A DNA stretch of 64,000 bases, taken from the NCBI GenBank assembly GCA_024742475.1, contig JANSYI010000017.1:1-64000 (forward strand), given 5' to 3'. Numbering within the stretch: position 1 is the stretch's first letter; each line of letters opens with the position of its first letter. Below, piece after piece: positions 28,606 to 38,289 of this stretch. The notes below the pieces were generated by a model that was given only the letters and a program-made list of their open reading frames with translations, was not told the origin of the DNA and did not search any database. The DNA is from a bacterium (lineage in GTDB: Bacteria; Myxococcota_A; Polyangia; Nannocystales; Nannocystaceae). A program made the translations under genes and the position numbers.

Positions 28606-31338
28606 ATGGGGCGCGCTTCGATGGATCGCCCCGACGACACCGTGCTGCGGTTGAGCGCGGCTCGCCCCGACGACAGCGACGCCGCACACACGCACGATCA
28701 CCTGCGGGCGGCGCTGTTTGGGGCGTCGCCGAGCGAGCCCGAGGCGGCGCCGCTGCTGGGCCGCTACCGTCTCGACGAGCGCGGCGGCGTCGGCGGGATG
28801 GGGGTGGTGTTTCGCGGCTTCGACCCCGCGCTCGACCGCGCCGTCGCGGTGAAGCTGGTGCGGGCATCGGCCGCTGAGGCCGAGCTGCTCGCCACCGAGG
28901 CGCGCGCCCAAGCCAAGCTCGAGCACCCCGCCGTCGTACCCGTGCACGACATCGGCTCCTACGGGCCGTCGGAGGTCTCAGCCGACGTCGCGGCGCGCTG
29001 GTCCGTGCCGCGCACGGGCGTGTTCATCGTCATGCAGTGGGTCGACGGGCTCACGCTCGATGCGTGGGCTCGGGAGGCGCCGCGACCAGTGGAGGAGCAG
29101 CTGCGGGTGTTCGACGCGATCGCGCGGGGCCTGCAGCACGTGCACGAGCGCGGCCTGGTTCACCGCGACTTCAAGCCGCGCAACGTCATCATCGACGCCG
29201 ACACGCAGCCCCACGTGGTCGACTTCGGCATCGCCGCCTTCGTCGCGACGAGCGACGCCGACGCGGCCGACGGAGAGGTCCGCGGCACGCCGCGCTACAT
29301 GGCACCCGAGCAGCACGCGGGAAAGCCCGCCGACCCGCGCAGCGACCAGTACTCCTTCGCGGTATGCCTGCTCGAGTCCCTGGCAGGGCGGCGGGCGTTC
29401 GACACCTCGATCGCCGGCCTGGCGCGGGCCAAGGCCGCCGGGGAGATCGACCCCGAGGCCCTCGCCGCGGTGCCTCGCGCGCTGCGGTCGGCGCTGCGGC
29501 GTGCCCTCGACCCCTCGCCCGAGCATCGATTCGAGTCGGTCGCGGCGATGATGGCCGCAATCGCCCGAGCACGGCGCACGCGTCGGGGCGTCGTCTACGG
29601 CAGCATGGGTGCGCTGCTCGCCGCGGCGGCGGTCGTGGCGTGGCCAACTCCATCCACGGTGGACCCGTGCATCGATGCGGCAGCGCCACTTTACGAGGTG
29701 TGGACGCCGACCCGCGAACAGAGGGTTGCGCCGGAACACCAGGCCCAGGTCCGCACCTTTGCCGCCCGCTGGTCCGAAGCCCGCGTCGGCGCCTGTCGAG
29801 CGCTGCTCGACTCGGGCACCCTGGCCGCTGCCGAGGGCCGAGTACTCTGTCTCGATCGCGCGCTGTCGACGTTCGAGGCCAGCATGGATCTGCTCGAGTC
29901 GGGCCTCGAGGAGCCGCGCGCGTCGACGCTCGTCGAGGCGCTGCCCAGCCCCGAGCGCTGCTCCGAGCCCAAGGCCGGTCGGGTCGCGCTCCTGCTGCCC
30001 ACCGATGCGCCGGGTCAAGCGACCGCCGAAGAGGCCGTCGCTGCGCTCGATCGGGCCGCGGCATCGGGCATCGCCGGCGATCTCGATACGCAGCTCGAGC
30101 AGGCTGAACGCGCGCACGCGCTGGCGTTGACGGTCGAGCACCCGCCGCTGCGCGCCGCCGCGGCGCATCGGTTGGCGTGGGCGCTGTGGGAGACCAACGA
30201 GGCCGAGGCCGCGCTTCCCTTCTTCGAGCGAGCCCTGCGCGACGCGGAGCTCGCCGGCGACATCGATCGCGCGGTGCGAATCCAGACCGACATGGTCGGC
30301 ATGCTGGGGGCCTCGCTGGGTCGCTACGACGAGGCGCTGGGCCTCGCAATGGCCCTGGACGCGCGCTGTGAAGCGGTCGCGGATCCTCGCCGCTGCCGCG
30401 CGGGTGTGCGGCACAACGTCGGGCGCACCAAGCTCTCGCGCGGCGACATCGAAGGCGCCCTGCCAGACCTCGCCCGAGCGCTGGCCCATCGCCGCGCGCT
30501 GGGCGATGACGGCCCCGGATACGCCTCCAACGTGTCGCTGCTCGGCCACGCGTACCAGCGCCTCAACCGCCTCGACGAGGCGCTCGAGTCCTACGAGGCC
30601 GCGTACGACTGGCACGCCCGCCGAGCCCCCGAGCACCCCGGCACCGCGACCGCGCTCAACAACCTGGCCATCGTCCTGCAGCGCTTGGGTCGGCACGACG
30701 AGGCGCGTGAGCGCTACGAGCAGGCGCTCGAGCGCTTCGAGGCCACCCGCGGCATGCAGAGTCGCGACACGGGCATGGTGCTCAACAACCTCGGGGTGCT
30801 CCACTATCTGCGTGGCGACATGCAAGCATCCGAAGACGCGCAGCGCCGCGCCATCGAGGCCAAGCTCGCTTCGGTCGGAGCCTCGCACCCCGACCTGGGC
30901 TACTCGTGGGTCAACCTCGGCCGCGTGCTGATCAAGCAGGGCGCGCTGAACGACGCCGAGGATGCGTTCGTGCGCGCCCACGACAACTGGGCCGACGCGC
31001 TCGGCGAGAAGCATCCGTTGCTGGCCGAGCCAGCGCTCGGTCGGGCGGAGACGGCCCTGGCATCCGGCGACCCCGAGGATGCGGCGCGCCTGCTCGCCCA
31101 GGCGCAGACGTTGGCGTCGTTGGGAAGCGGGGAGGACCCCGAGCAGCGGGCGCGCATGTTGACGGTCGAGGCAGCCCTCGCCGAACCGGAGCGGGCCGAG
31201 GCGGCAGCGTCCGAAGCCCTGCGGGCGTGGCAGGCCGTCTCCGGTCCCTCGTTCGATCGCCAGGAGCACGAGCGCTGGATGCTCGCGCGAGGCTACTCTG
31301 TCCCGAGCTCTCCCAGGCATGACCGACTCACGCGATGA
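28606..31338 (+). CDS. Ser/Thr protein kinase with TPR repeats
   Basis: This 910-residue kinase has glycine loop GGVGGMGVVF, Lys83, HRDFKPRN (from residue 186), DFG (206-208) and GTPRYMAPEQ. After the kinase domain a single membrane helix (about 327-346) leads to about 550 residues containing TPR units, for example ALNNLAIVLQRLGRHDEARERYEQAL, VLNNLGVLHYLRGDMQ and WVNLGRVLIKQGALNDAEDAF. Either the ATG at 28606 or that at 28621 could be used. The 3' end overlaps the start of the ECF sigma gene by 20 bases. The pair mirrors the sigma/kinase pair at 17992-21207, but with the kinase first. Confidence 0.94.
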   Translation: MGRASMDRPDDTVLRLSAARPDDSDAAHTHDHLRAALFGASPSEPEAAPLLGRYRLDERGGVGGMGVVFRGFDPALDRAVAVKLVRASAAEAELLATEARAQAKLEHPAVVPVHDIGSYGPSEVSADVAARWSVPRTGVFIVMQWVDGLTLDAWAREAPRPVEEQLRVFDAIARGLQHVHERGLVHRDFKPRNVIIDADTQPHVVDFGIAAFVATSDADAADGEVRGTPRYMAPEQHAGKPADPRSDQYSFAVCLLESLAGRRAFDTSIAGLARAKAAGEIDPEALAAVPRALRSALRRALDPSPEHRFESVAAMMAAIARARRTRRGVVYGSMGALLAAAAVVAWPTPSTVDPCIDAAAPLYEVWTPTREQRVAPEHQAQVRTFAARWSEARVGACRALLDSGTLAAAEGRVLCLDRALSTFEASMDLLESGLEEPRASTLVEALPSPERCSEPKAGRVALLLPTDAPGQATAEEAVAALDRAAASGIAGDLDTQLEQAERAHALALTVEHPPLRAAAAHRLAWALWETNEAEAALPFFERALRDAELAGDIDRAVRIQTDMVGMLGASLGRYDEALGLAMALDARCEAVADPRRCRAGVRHNVGRTKLSRGDIEGALPDLARALAHRRALGDDGPGYASNVSLLGHAYQRLNRLDEALESYEAAYDWHARRAPEHPGTATALNNLAIVLQRLGRHDEARERYEQALERFEATRGMQSRDTGMVLNNLGVLHYLRGDMQASEDAQRRAIEAKLASVGASHPDLGYSWVNLGRVLIKQGALNDAEDAFVRAHDNWADALGEKHPLLAEPALGRAETALASGDPEDAARLLAQAQTLASLGSGEDPEQRARMLTVEAALAEPERAEAAASEALRAWQAVSGPSFDRQEHERWMLARGYSVPSSPRHDRLTR

Positions 31339-31963
31339 CCGGGCGCTCTTGCGCGCGTGGGCCGACGGAGAGCAGTCCGCCGGTGAGACGCTCGTCGCGC
31401 GGCACGTCGCGACCGTGCACCGCTTCTTTCACAACAAGATCGCCGACGCGGCGCCCGAGCTCTCGCAGCGCACCTTCTTGGCGTGCCTCGAAGCTGCGGA
31501 TCGCTTCGAGGGCCGGAGCTCGTTTCGCACCTGGCTCCTGGGCATCGCGCATCGCCAGCTGCTGCGTTACCTCCGAGCTCAACATCGCGACGCCATCGAG
31601 CTCGACGTGGAGGAGCAGTCGATCAAGGTGCTCCTGGGTCGCGCGCCCACGTCACCGACGGTCAGGCTCGCGCGCCACGACGAGCACCAGGCCTTGCTGG
31701 CAGCGCTGCGGGCTCTCCCCGTGCAGATGCAGATCCTCCTCGAGCTGCGCTACTGGGAGGGCTTGACCGTCCCCGCCGTCGCCGAGGTGCTCGAGCTCGC
31801 CGAGGGGACCGCGGCGTCTCGGCTGCACCGCGCGCGGGCGCGGCTGCGGGACATGCTCGAAGACGAGCTTGGCCGAGAACAGGCGGAAACGACGATCCGC
31901 GGGCTCGCCGGGTGGGCCAAGGGCGTCGCCGAGCAGGTGCCCCGAAAAAAAAACGACGTTTGA
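31319..31963 (+). CDS. ECF RNA polymerase sigma factor, paired with the kinase
   Basis: The 214-residue factor begins within the last 20 bases of the kinase gene. Region 2 has APELSQRTFLACLEAADRFEG and FRTWLLGIAHRQLLRYLRA. Region 4 has LELRYWEGLTVPAVAEVLE and TAASRLHRARARLRDMLE. It resembles the factors at 7298 and 20575 in both regions. The C-terminus ends with a run of nine A (31945-31953) encoding KKN, a site where slippage could alter the end. Control by the overlapping kinase gene product is inferred from gene order. Confidence 0.94.
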   Translation: MTDSRDDRALLRAWADGEQSAGETLVARHVATVHRFFHNKIADAAPELSQRTFLACLEAADRFEGRSSFRTWLLGIAHRQLLRYLRAQHRDAIELDVEEQSIKVLLGRAPTSPTVRLARHDEHQALLAALRALPVQMQILLELRYWEGLTVPAVAEVLELAEGTAASRLHRARARLRDMLEDELGREQAETTIRGLAGWAKGVAEQVPRKKNDV

Positions 31964-31997
31964 GGGAATGGTTGCCGCCCCCGTGTGACTCACTCGT

Positions 31998-33173
31998 ATG
32001 CGCTTGCGTTTGCTTCCGTTCTGCATGGCCCTGGCCGCATGTTCGACCGACATCCGTACCGATGACCCGGCCGCCGGAGGCACCGAAGGCGCGACCTCCG
32101 AGGGCACCGCGCCGGGCACCACCTCGGGCGGGACGGTCGGCGCGACCACCAACGACGCGGCGAGCGCTGCGGGAGACTCGTCGTCGTCCGCGGAGACCAC
32201 CGACGGGCCCAAGTTCGACCTGGCCCCCGACAGCGACGGACCCAGCGGCTTTGGCTGCGCCAAGGTCGACTTCCTGTTCGTGGTCGACAACTCCGGGTCG
32301 ATGGCCGACGAGCAGCAGAACCTGGCCGCGAGCTTTCCCGCGTTCATGGACACGATCCGCGATGAGATCGAGGCGATGGACTACCACGTGATGGTGGTGA
32401 GCACCGACGGCGACTACATTCAAAGCGGCGGCAGCGGTGGGTCTCAGGTCATCGCGTGCTCGGCGGGCAACTGCACCTGCGCGCCGGCGCCCGAGTGCTG
32501 CGACGACGCCTGCGCCATGGGCCAAGACTCGTGCTTCGGTGTCCCCTGCGGCAGCGAGCTCGAAGTCGAGGGCTGCGACGTCGAGCTTGGCGCGGGCCGG
32601 CGCTTCTCGTCCGCGGGTTCATGCGACCTGCCCGAGGACGCCCGCTTCATCGACGAGAGCGAGCCCGACCTCGAGGACAAGTTCCTGTGTCTCGCCGACG
32701 TGGGCACCTTCGGCAGCGGCAACGAGATCCCCATCGACGCCATGCTCGCGGCCGTCTCCGACGACAACGGATCCGCGGGTGGATGCAACGAAGGGTTCCT
32801 GCGCGACGACGCGGTGCTCGTCGTCACGATCATCACCGACGAAGAAGACGATCACGAGGAGGGCTTCTTCGGCTCCGAGGGCGATCCCCCGCAGTGGCGC
32901 GAAGACCTGCTCGCGGCCAAGGGCGGCAACGAGACCGCCGTGGTCGTGTTGGGACTGCTCGGCGACAACGACCAACCAGGCGGGCTGTGCACGCCGCTCG
33001 ACGACGGCGGCGTCGATGGTGCCGAAGCCTCGCCGCGGCTGCGCGAGTTCGCCGAGTCGTTCGGCAACCGAGGCTTCGTCGGCAGCGTCTGCGCGCCAAG
33101 CTACGACGCATTCTTTGCCGAGGCGGTGGCGGTGGTCGATACCGCTTGCGACGAGTTCGAGCCCGAGGGCTGA
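31998..33173 (+). CDS. Von Willebrand factor A-like lipoprotein
   Basis: The 391-residue lipoprotein (lipobox ALAAC, Cys15) has a linker rich in Thr, Gly and Ser, then a VWA-type domain. It starts FLFVVDNSGSMADEQ, with the MIDAS residues D97-x-S-x-S101. A later strand ends TIITDEEDDHEEG, which probably contributes the last metal ligand. A Cys-rich insertion of about 70 residues (CTCAPAPECCDDAC) lies in the middle. Such domains bind metal and mediate protein contacts at the cell surface. It follows the sigma gene by 34 bases. Confidence 0.88.
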   Translation: MRLRLLPFCMALAACSTDIRTDDPAAGGTEGATSEGTAPGTTSGGTVGATTNDAASAAGDSSSSAETTDGPKFDLAPDSDGPSGFGCAKVDFLFVVDNSGSMADEQQNLAASFPAFMDTIRDEIEAMDYHVMVVSTDGDYIQSGGSGGSQVIACSAGNCTCAPAPECCDDACAMGQDSCFGVPCGSELEVEGCDVELGAGRRFSSAGSCDLPEDARFIDESEPDLEDKFLCLADVGTFGSGNEIPIDAMLAAVSDDNGSAGGCNEGFLRDDAVLVVTIITDEEDDHEEGFFGSEGDPPQWREDLLAAKGGNETAVVVLGLLGDNDQPGGLCTPLDDGGVDGAEASPRLREFAESFGNRGFVGSVCAPSYDAFFAEAVAVVDTACDEFEPEG

Positions 33174-33302
33174 AGCGCAAGCCCGGCCGGACGCAATCTG
33201 ATCCGACCGGCCGGCACCGATGCGAAGTCGTGGCGATTTTTCGGGATCGACTTCTCCCGTTTTCACACTACACCTGCGTTCGCTCGGCGGACGTGGGGTG
33301 TC

Positions 33303-34235
33303 GTGCATCATCATTCGGTTCTCAGTCTGTCCTTGGCTCTCTCGCTCGCTGGGTGCTTCGACCCCGGCAGCACGCTGGTCGTCACCGAGGAGAACGGTTC
33401 CACAGGCGGGCCGTCCTCGGGGTCGGGCGGCCCGACCGGCTCGCCTGCCGACGCGTCGACCTCCACCAGCCCGGGGTCGGGGCCCACGACCGCGCCCAAC
33501 CCCGAGAGCACCTCGGGGCCCGAATCGTCCACTGGGCCTGACTCCTCGCCCGACACCACGGATGACTCCGCCGACCCGACCACTGGCGGCGACTCGGACG
33601 ACACCAGCGGCGGGGCGGACGACACGTCGAGCTCGTCCGGCCAGCCCGACTCGGACTCGGACGCGTGCGTACAAGACTGTGCGGGCATCGCCTGCGGTGT
33701 CGATCCCGTCTGCAACCTCGAGTGCCCAGAGCAATGCTCGGGCTCGGCCGAGTGCGCCGAAGACCAGACCTACTGCGGCATCCGGCTGGGCTACCCCGAC
33801 TTTCTCGGGAGCGACGGGGAGGTGGTCGGCGACATCATGTTCGGACACCGCGTCACCGTCCCCTTCGGCACCACGCTCAAGGCGATCGGCGTGCTCGCCG
33901 GCGGGGCCGGGGCGGAGGTGCAGATGGCCGTCTACACCGACGTCGGTGGCCCGCAGACGCGGCTGCGCCAGACCGGTGAGGTCGTGCTCGCCAGCGGGTC
34001 CAACGAGATCGCCGTCCCCGACACCGACCTCCCCGCGGGCGACTACTGGATCATGCTGCACACCGAGGGGCTCACGCTGCTCGGTCGCACCCTCCCGGGC
34101 GACAACGACTACGAGTTCGCCTACGTCTTCGCCACCTACCCTCCCGATGGCAGCGAGAGCTTCCCGCTGACCATGACCGGCGATCAGATCGTCGCCGACC
34201 ACCGCTACAACCTCTTCATCGTCGTCGAGGACTGA
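33303..34235 (+). CDS. Lipoprotein with Cys-rich segment and beta-rich domain
   Basis: The 310-residue lipoprotein (lipobox SLAGC) has a very long Ser/Gly/Asp/Thr/Pro linker of about 90 residues. A Cys-rich block (CVQDCAGIACGVDPVCNLEC) and a C-terminal domain of about 150 residues follow, with TLKAIGVLAGGAGAEVQMAVY and YWIMLHTEGLTLL. That last pattern resembles the jelly-roll domains of secreted proteins that carry similar DUF-type modules. No family name can be assigned. The gap before it (33174-33302) holds a GC-rich palindrome that may be a weak terminator. Confidence 0.78.
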   Translation: MHHHSVLSLSLALSLAGCFDPGSTLVVTEENGSTGGPSSGSGGPTGSPADASTSTSPGSGPTTAPNPESTSGPESSTGPDSSPDTTDDSADPTTGGDSDDTSGGADDTSSSSGQPDSDSDACVQDCAGIACGVDPVCNLECPEQCSGSAECAEDQTYCGIRLGYPDFLGSDGEVVGDIMFGHRVTVPFGTTLKAIGVLAGGAGAEVQMAVYTDVGGPQTRLRQTGEVVLASGSNEIAVPDTDLPAGDYWIMLHTEGLTLLGRTLPGDNDYEFAYVFATYPPDGSESFPLTMTGDQIVADHRYNLFIVVED

Positions 34236-34257
34236 CCTCGATCTCCTGCTCCTGCTC

Positions 34258-36453
34258 ATGCACGCACTCACTCGTGGCATCACGCCCGGTGTGGCAGCGG
34301 CGTTCGTGCTCTTGGCCAGCACGCACGCCGCCGCGGCCCCGGACGATCTCTGCATACCCCAATCACGCGCAGTCCCCGGCGCGGCCAACCCGTTCCCCGA
34401 GTGGTGGGAGTCGACCGCCAACAACAAGGAGCAGCGCTGGACCGGCGCCACGCAAAAGGTCGGCAACCCTGCCACCAGCGCCGTGCCGGAGCTCGCCAGC
34501 TTGCGCGCGGTCTGGGACGCGGCGTCGCGGCGCATCTTCGTGCACGTCTCGGTGCGCTCCGATCCCGAAATCAACCCGTCGCAGGACATGCTCGCGTTCG
34601 CGATCACCGACGACGCGGGCGCGCCCGTCCTGTACTTCGACGTCCGGCCCATGCTCGGCTGTGCGGCTGCGGCCACCACCAACTTCGGTGACATCGCAGC
34701 CGCGTGCACCGGCGAGGGCGCGGCGATCTCGGGCGGCGGCGTTGGCAGCGGTCCGCTTCGATTCGCCGCGGGCACCCCCGGCGGCGGGTGGGACTCCATC
34801 ACCGCCACCAACCCGACCACCGGGGGCTCCTTCGAGGTCTCGCCGCTCGAGCCGTGGGTGCAGGTGCGCCAGGCCGGCTCCCAGTTCGACTGGGATTTCA
34901 AGGTCGCGCTCGAGGTGCCCGTCGACGGGTCCGGCATGGTCGACCCCGACGTCCGCATCTACGCCACCACCTTCGTCGCCTTCGACCACCCCAGCCCGGC
35001 CACCCCGGTGGTCGTGCTTCAGTATCCGCTGCTGTGCAACCCGGGCACGGGCGGCACCTGCGAGATGACGCATCCCAGCGCCGGCCCCACGCTGCCCACG
35101 GCGGTGCCGTCCTCGGCCGGGCTGTGGCCGGCGATTCAAACCGGGACCACGGGCGACTGCGAAGGCATCGAGCTGATGCGCGACCTCGTCGGCTCCGACG
35201 ATGGCACCACGATGGGCGTCGTCCCGGGCACCTCGGTGTCCTACGAGCTCCCCGGGCGCACGCTCGAGGCGCTCAGCGGCTCGAGTCTTCGGGCCGGCTT
35301 TCACAACGACACCACGGCGGCGCTCTCCACCGGGTCGGTCACGGCCGACTTCCGCATCGCCAACTGGGGCATCAACTACGCCGACTGGGACCAAGCCACG
35401 TGGGATCTCGTCGCCGACGATGTACCGCTGGCCGGCTCGGTCGACCCCGGAGCGTACGCGGGTGCGCCGTCCCAGGGAGCCATCCAGAGCCCGCCCTACA
35501 CCGCGGGCTCCGTCCCCAGCAACCCGCACCAGTGCATGCACGTCAAGCTCGACGCCGTGCCAGGCACCGGCTCCGCGGCCAACTTCAAGGTCGACAGCGT
35601 GTATCGCAACATGGACTTCGTCTCCGCGTCCGTCATGCAGCGCCCTGCCGACCTCGACCTCTCCACCCGAGGCCTCGCGGCGGGCCAGTCCAACAACCCC
35701 GTCTACCTCATCGTCCGCACGCACAACATGCCCTCGGTCGCCATGTGCGAGGAGCTCAAGGGCGACCTCGAAGGCTGCTACGTGCCGAACACCGACGAGG
35801 ACCCCGAGGCCGTCTGGGACGAGCTCCCCACGTACACCGTGCACGGGTTCGTCGACAGCGGCGCGCGCGTCAACCTACCCGACGACCCGCAGGTCCCGGT
35901 GCTCACGCCCATGGGCGCGTATGGCTACCGGGTCCAGCACGAAGGTCCCATCGGCGGGTGGGAACACCGCCTCGAGGGCGCAGCGCCCCTGCAGCCCTAC
36001 GAAGACGTCTACTACCTCGAGGTTGGCGAGGGCATGGTCGCCTCCGTCGTCGACACGATTCGCGTCATCGACCCGCAGACCCAACCCTGTGCAACGGCAC
36101 TCCCTCCGACACCGGCCGTGCCCGCGGGCCCCGGGGGCGTCGTGGAAGGGGGCAACCCCACGCCGGTCGCCCCGCAGGCCGACCCCGCGCATCTGGGCTG
36201 CGAACCCGCCTCGGTCCGGCCGCAGTGCGAACCCGACGCGTGCGCTCCACACGACCCGTGCGCCTTCATCGAGGGTAGCGAATACACCCACGCGCCCCAA
36301 GACGGAGCAGCCGGGCCCGGCGAGATCGAGCCGGGGCCCTCGTGCTGTCTGCAGACGGGCCCGGGCTCGTCCACCAAGGGCGCCGGTCAGGCGTCGTGCA
36401 TGTTCATCGTGCTGCTCGGGCTCCGCCGACGCAGACGCCGTCGCAAGCCCTGA
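34258..36453 (+). CDS. Large secreted protein with a MYXO-CTERM-like tail
   Basis: The 731-residue protein has a signal peptide (GVAAAFVLLASTHAAAA). A long beta-rich region follows without recognised family (LCIPQSRAVPGAANPFPEWW near the start). A Pro-rich Cys region (CEPDACAPHDPC, CC) comes before a short C-terminal segment: Cys, nine hydrophobic residues and a run of Arg (SCMFIVLLGLRRRRRRR). This ending resembles the MYXO-CTERM sorting signal, processed by myxosortase to anchor proteins to the cell surface. The Cys placement is slightly unusual. It follows the lipoprotein by 22 bases and is convergent with the flavin reductase gene (4 bases apart). Confidence 0.85.
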   Translation: MHALTRGITPGVAAAFVLLASTHAAAAPDDLCIPQSRAVPGAANPFPEWWESTANNKEQRWTGATQKVGNPATSAVPELASLRAVWDAASRRIFVHVSVRSDPEINPSQDMLAFAITDDAGAPVLYFDVRPMLGCAAAATTNFGDIAAACTGEGAAISGGGVGSGPLRFAAGTPGGGWDSITATNPTTGGSFEVSPLEPWVQVRQAGSQFDWDFKVALEVPVDGSGMVDPDVRIYATTFVAFDHPSPATPVVVLQYPLLCNPGTGGTCEMTHPSAGPTLPTAVPSSAGLWPAIQTGTTGDCEGIELMRDLVGSDDGTTMGVVPGTSVSYELPGRTLEALSGSSLRAGFHNDTTAALSTGSVTADFRIANWGINYADWDQATWDLVADDVPLAGSVDPGAYAGAPSQGAIQSPPYTAGSVPSNPHQCMHVKLDAVPGTGSAANFKVDSVYRNMDFVSASVMQRPADLDLSTRGLAAGQSNNPVYLIVRTHNMPSVAMCEELKGDLEGCYVPNTDEDPEAVWDELPTYTVHGFVDSGARVNLPDDPQVPVLTPMGAYGYRVQHEGPIGGWEHRLEGAAPLQPYEDVYYLEVGEGMVASVVDTIRVIDPQTQPCATALPPTPAVPAGPGGVVEGGNPTPVAPQADPAHLGCEPASVRPQCEPDACAPHDPCAFIEGSEYTHAPQDGAAGPGEIEPGPSCCLQTGPGSSTKGAGQASCMFIVLLGLRRRRRRRKP

Positions 36454-36457
36454 GCCG

Positions 36458-37066
36458 CTACTGGTCGCCCGCGTGCAGGCCGGCCACGCCGCTCGAGCGT
36501 GCGTCGCCTGCAGCCCGGGCGGCGTCGAAACTCTTGCGGATGAGCGGCGCGTAGCGAACGACGTCGTGGCCGATGCGATGCACGCGGTCGCGCAGCTTCT
36601 CCGAGGACAGCGCGTCGCCGTCGAAGTCGGCCGGCTTGCCGACGGCGTTGAACGGCAGCGTGAAGCCATGACACCACGCAAAGCAGTTCTTCACGGCGGT
36701 GATCGACATGTCGCCACCCCCTCCGCCCGTGGTCGCGATGACGCCCGCGAACTTCCCCGCGAGCTCGAGGTAGAGGTAGTCGAACCAGTTCTTGAGCGCC
36801 CCGCTCATGTTGCCGTGGTACTCGGGCGTCAGCAGGATGAACCCGTCGGCTTCGGCGGCTTGGCGGCGAAGTTCGGCCACCGCCGGGAAGTCGGCCTGGG
36901 CCGGGTCTTCGGTGCACATCACGGGAAGCCCTGCGGTGGAGAGGTCGCATCGCTCGACCTCACCGCCGGCCTCGGTCGCGGCGGCCTGCGCTTCGGCGGC
37001 CAAGGTGGCGAGCCGCCCCCCTGGCGTGGTGGAGCCCAGGACGATGACGATGCGCGGACGCTGCAC
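36458..37066 (-). CDS. NADPH-dependent FMN reductase family protein
   Basis: From the GTG at 37066 the 202-residue protein begins VQRPRIVIVLGSTTPGGR, the flavodoxin-like FMN phosphate loop. The second signature PEYHGNMSGALKNWFDYLY is the family motif that places the flavin ring. It likely reduces FMN, quinones or azo compounds with NAD(P)H in the cytoplasm. The long upstream frame is an antisense shadow of the fibrinogen-like gene, so the GTG is preferred. It is 23 bases downstream of that gene and may be co-transcribed. Confidence 0.9.
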   Translation of the reverse strand: MQRPRIVIVLGSTTPGGRLATLAAEAQAAATEAGGEVERCDLSTAGLPVMCTEDPAQADFPAVAELRRQAAEADGFILLTPEYHGNMSGALKNWFDYLYLELAGKFAGVIATTGGGGGDMSITAVKNCFAWCHGFTLPFNAVGKPADFDGDALSSEKLRDRVHRIGHDVVRYAPLIRKSFDAARAAGDARSSGVAGLHAGDQ

Positions 37067-37089
37067 GGCGGGGATGGTAGCGCTTCTGC

Positions 37090-38241
37090 TCAGCGGACGT
37101 AGTACTCGAGGCTGTTCGCGCCGCGAAACGAGCTTCCGTTGATGGCCGCCTCGGCGGGCGAGGAGCACACGTCCGGCTCCATCCGCCCCAGCCCGTCGGC
37201 GGTGGCATTGACATACGAGACCATCGGGTGGGGCTCGTTCCAGTAGCCGCCCTGGTAGCGTGGGCAGGTCGAGCAGCATGACGCGTAGAACCAGGGGACC
37301 GCGTTGGAGTTGTTGACGCAGTCGGTCGAGGGCCCGACGTCGGTCGCCGAGAACTCGGTGGCGTTGGTGATCGAGACCTCGCTCACCATCCCCTCGATCG
37401 TGGTGCCGGTCTCGGTCACGTCGAGCACGCCGCCACCGCCGAAGTAGAAGAGCGGCTCGCACGACGAACCGTCGTCGGCGCGCCGCAGGTCGATGCGCAG
37501 CATGTGATCGTACAGACCCTGCAGGTCGTCCCACAGCTCACCGCGGAGTCGATAGGCTCCGCTGACCGGGTCACCGATGCTCAGCGTCCGCCACTGCACG
37601 TACGTCGTTTGCAGGGCGTCGGTCAGCGCCGGGTCCCATACGGTGCGCTGCAGGAGCGTCCATCCGCCTCCTGAGGTCGTCTGATCGCAGTACACCTGAA
37701 AGGGCGACTCAGAGCCCTGCGGCCCATCGATGTCGATCGTGTACACGCCGTCGTCGAGCCCGTTGCCGCTGGTGAGGAGGTCGGCGCAGGACTGGCACGC
37801 GGCAGGCAGCGCGTCGTCGCAATCGAGGTCTTCGCTGCCGCCACACGGCTCGACCGCGCCCGGGTACACGTCGGGATCGTCGTCGTCGCAGTCGCCCCCT
37901 TCGGTCGTAAGACCCTCGGAGAGCTCGCAGACCTGGGTGGGCTCGTCGCCGAACCCGTCGCCATCGGCATCGACGAATGCGTCGAGCGTCTCGGTGCAGC
38001 CGGAGCCGCCGGTCGGCTCCGCGTCGGTACTGCTGGGTAGGGTCGTCGAGCTCGTTTCGCCGGGTGATCCGGTGGTTGCGGCCGGGCCCTTCGTCGCCGC
38101 TGGCGTCGAGTCGTCGCCGGACCCCGGCTGCGAGCTCGAGGCTTCGCCCAAGCCCGCCGTGTCGGTCTCGCTGTCCTCGATCTCGCCCTGGCCGCATCCC
38201 GCCAGCGCGAGCACGATGACCGCCATCGCTCTCCCCCTCAC
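37090..38241 (-). CDS. Fibrinogen-like domain lipoprotein with MopE-type motif
   Basis: The 383-residue product (GTG at 38241) has a lipoprotein signal ending ALAGC. The alternative ATG at 38226 has a better Shine-Dalgarno (GGGGGAG) but leaves a signal of only ten residues. A Ser/Thr/Gly linker leads to a MopE-like stretch (DADGDGFGDE, GGDCDDDDPDVYPGA) and then a fibrinogen C-terminal-like domain. That domain opens CADLLTSGNGLDDGVYTIDI and VYCDQTTSGGGWTLLQR. Fibrinogen-like domains bind glycans or surface ligands. The gene is divergent from the DUF72 gene (48 bases). Confidence 0.85.
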   Translation of the reverse strand: MRGRAMAVIVLALAGCGQGEIEDSETDTAGLGEASSSQPGSGDDSTPAATKGPAATTGSPGETSSTTLPSSTDAEPTGGSGCTETLDAFVDADGDGFGDEPTQVCELSEGLTTEGGDCDDDDPDVYPGAVEPCGGSEDLDCDDALPAACQSCADLLTSGNGLDDGVYTIDIDGPQGSESPFQVYCDQTTSGGGWTLLQRTVWDPALTDALQTTYVQWRTLSIGDPVSGAYRLRGELWDDLQGLYDHMLRIDLRRADDGSSCEPLFYFGGGGVLDVTETGTTIEGMVSEVSITNATEFSATDVGPSTDCVNNSNAVPWFYASCCSTCPRYQGGYWNEPHPMVSYVNATADGLGRMEPDVCSSPAEAAINGSSFRGANSLEYYVR

Positions 38242-38289
38242 CCAAACCAGGGTAACCCGAGGTGGAATCGCCGGGGTACGCTTCGCGCG

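Noticed and set aside
31940..31963. Possible programmed slippage at a run of nine A in the sigma gene
   Set aside because: It lies in the last few codons, so a shift would change only the tail; no downstream frame is extended in a meaningful way.
33183..33217. A GC-rich palindrome after the VWA lipoprotein
   Set aside because: It can fold, but no T run follows directly, so it was not listed as a terminator.
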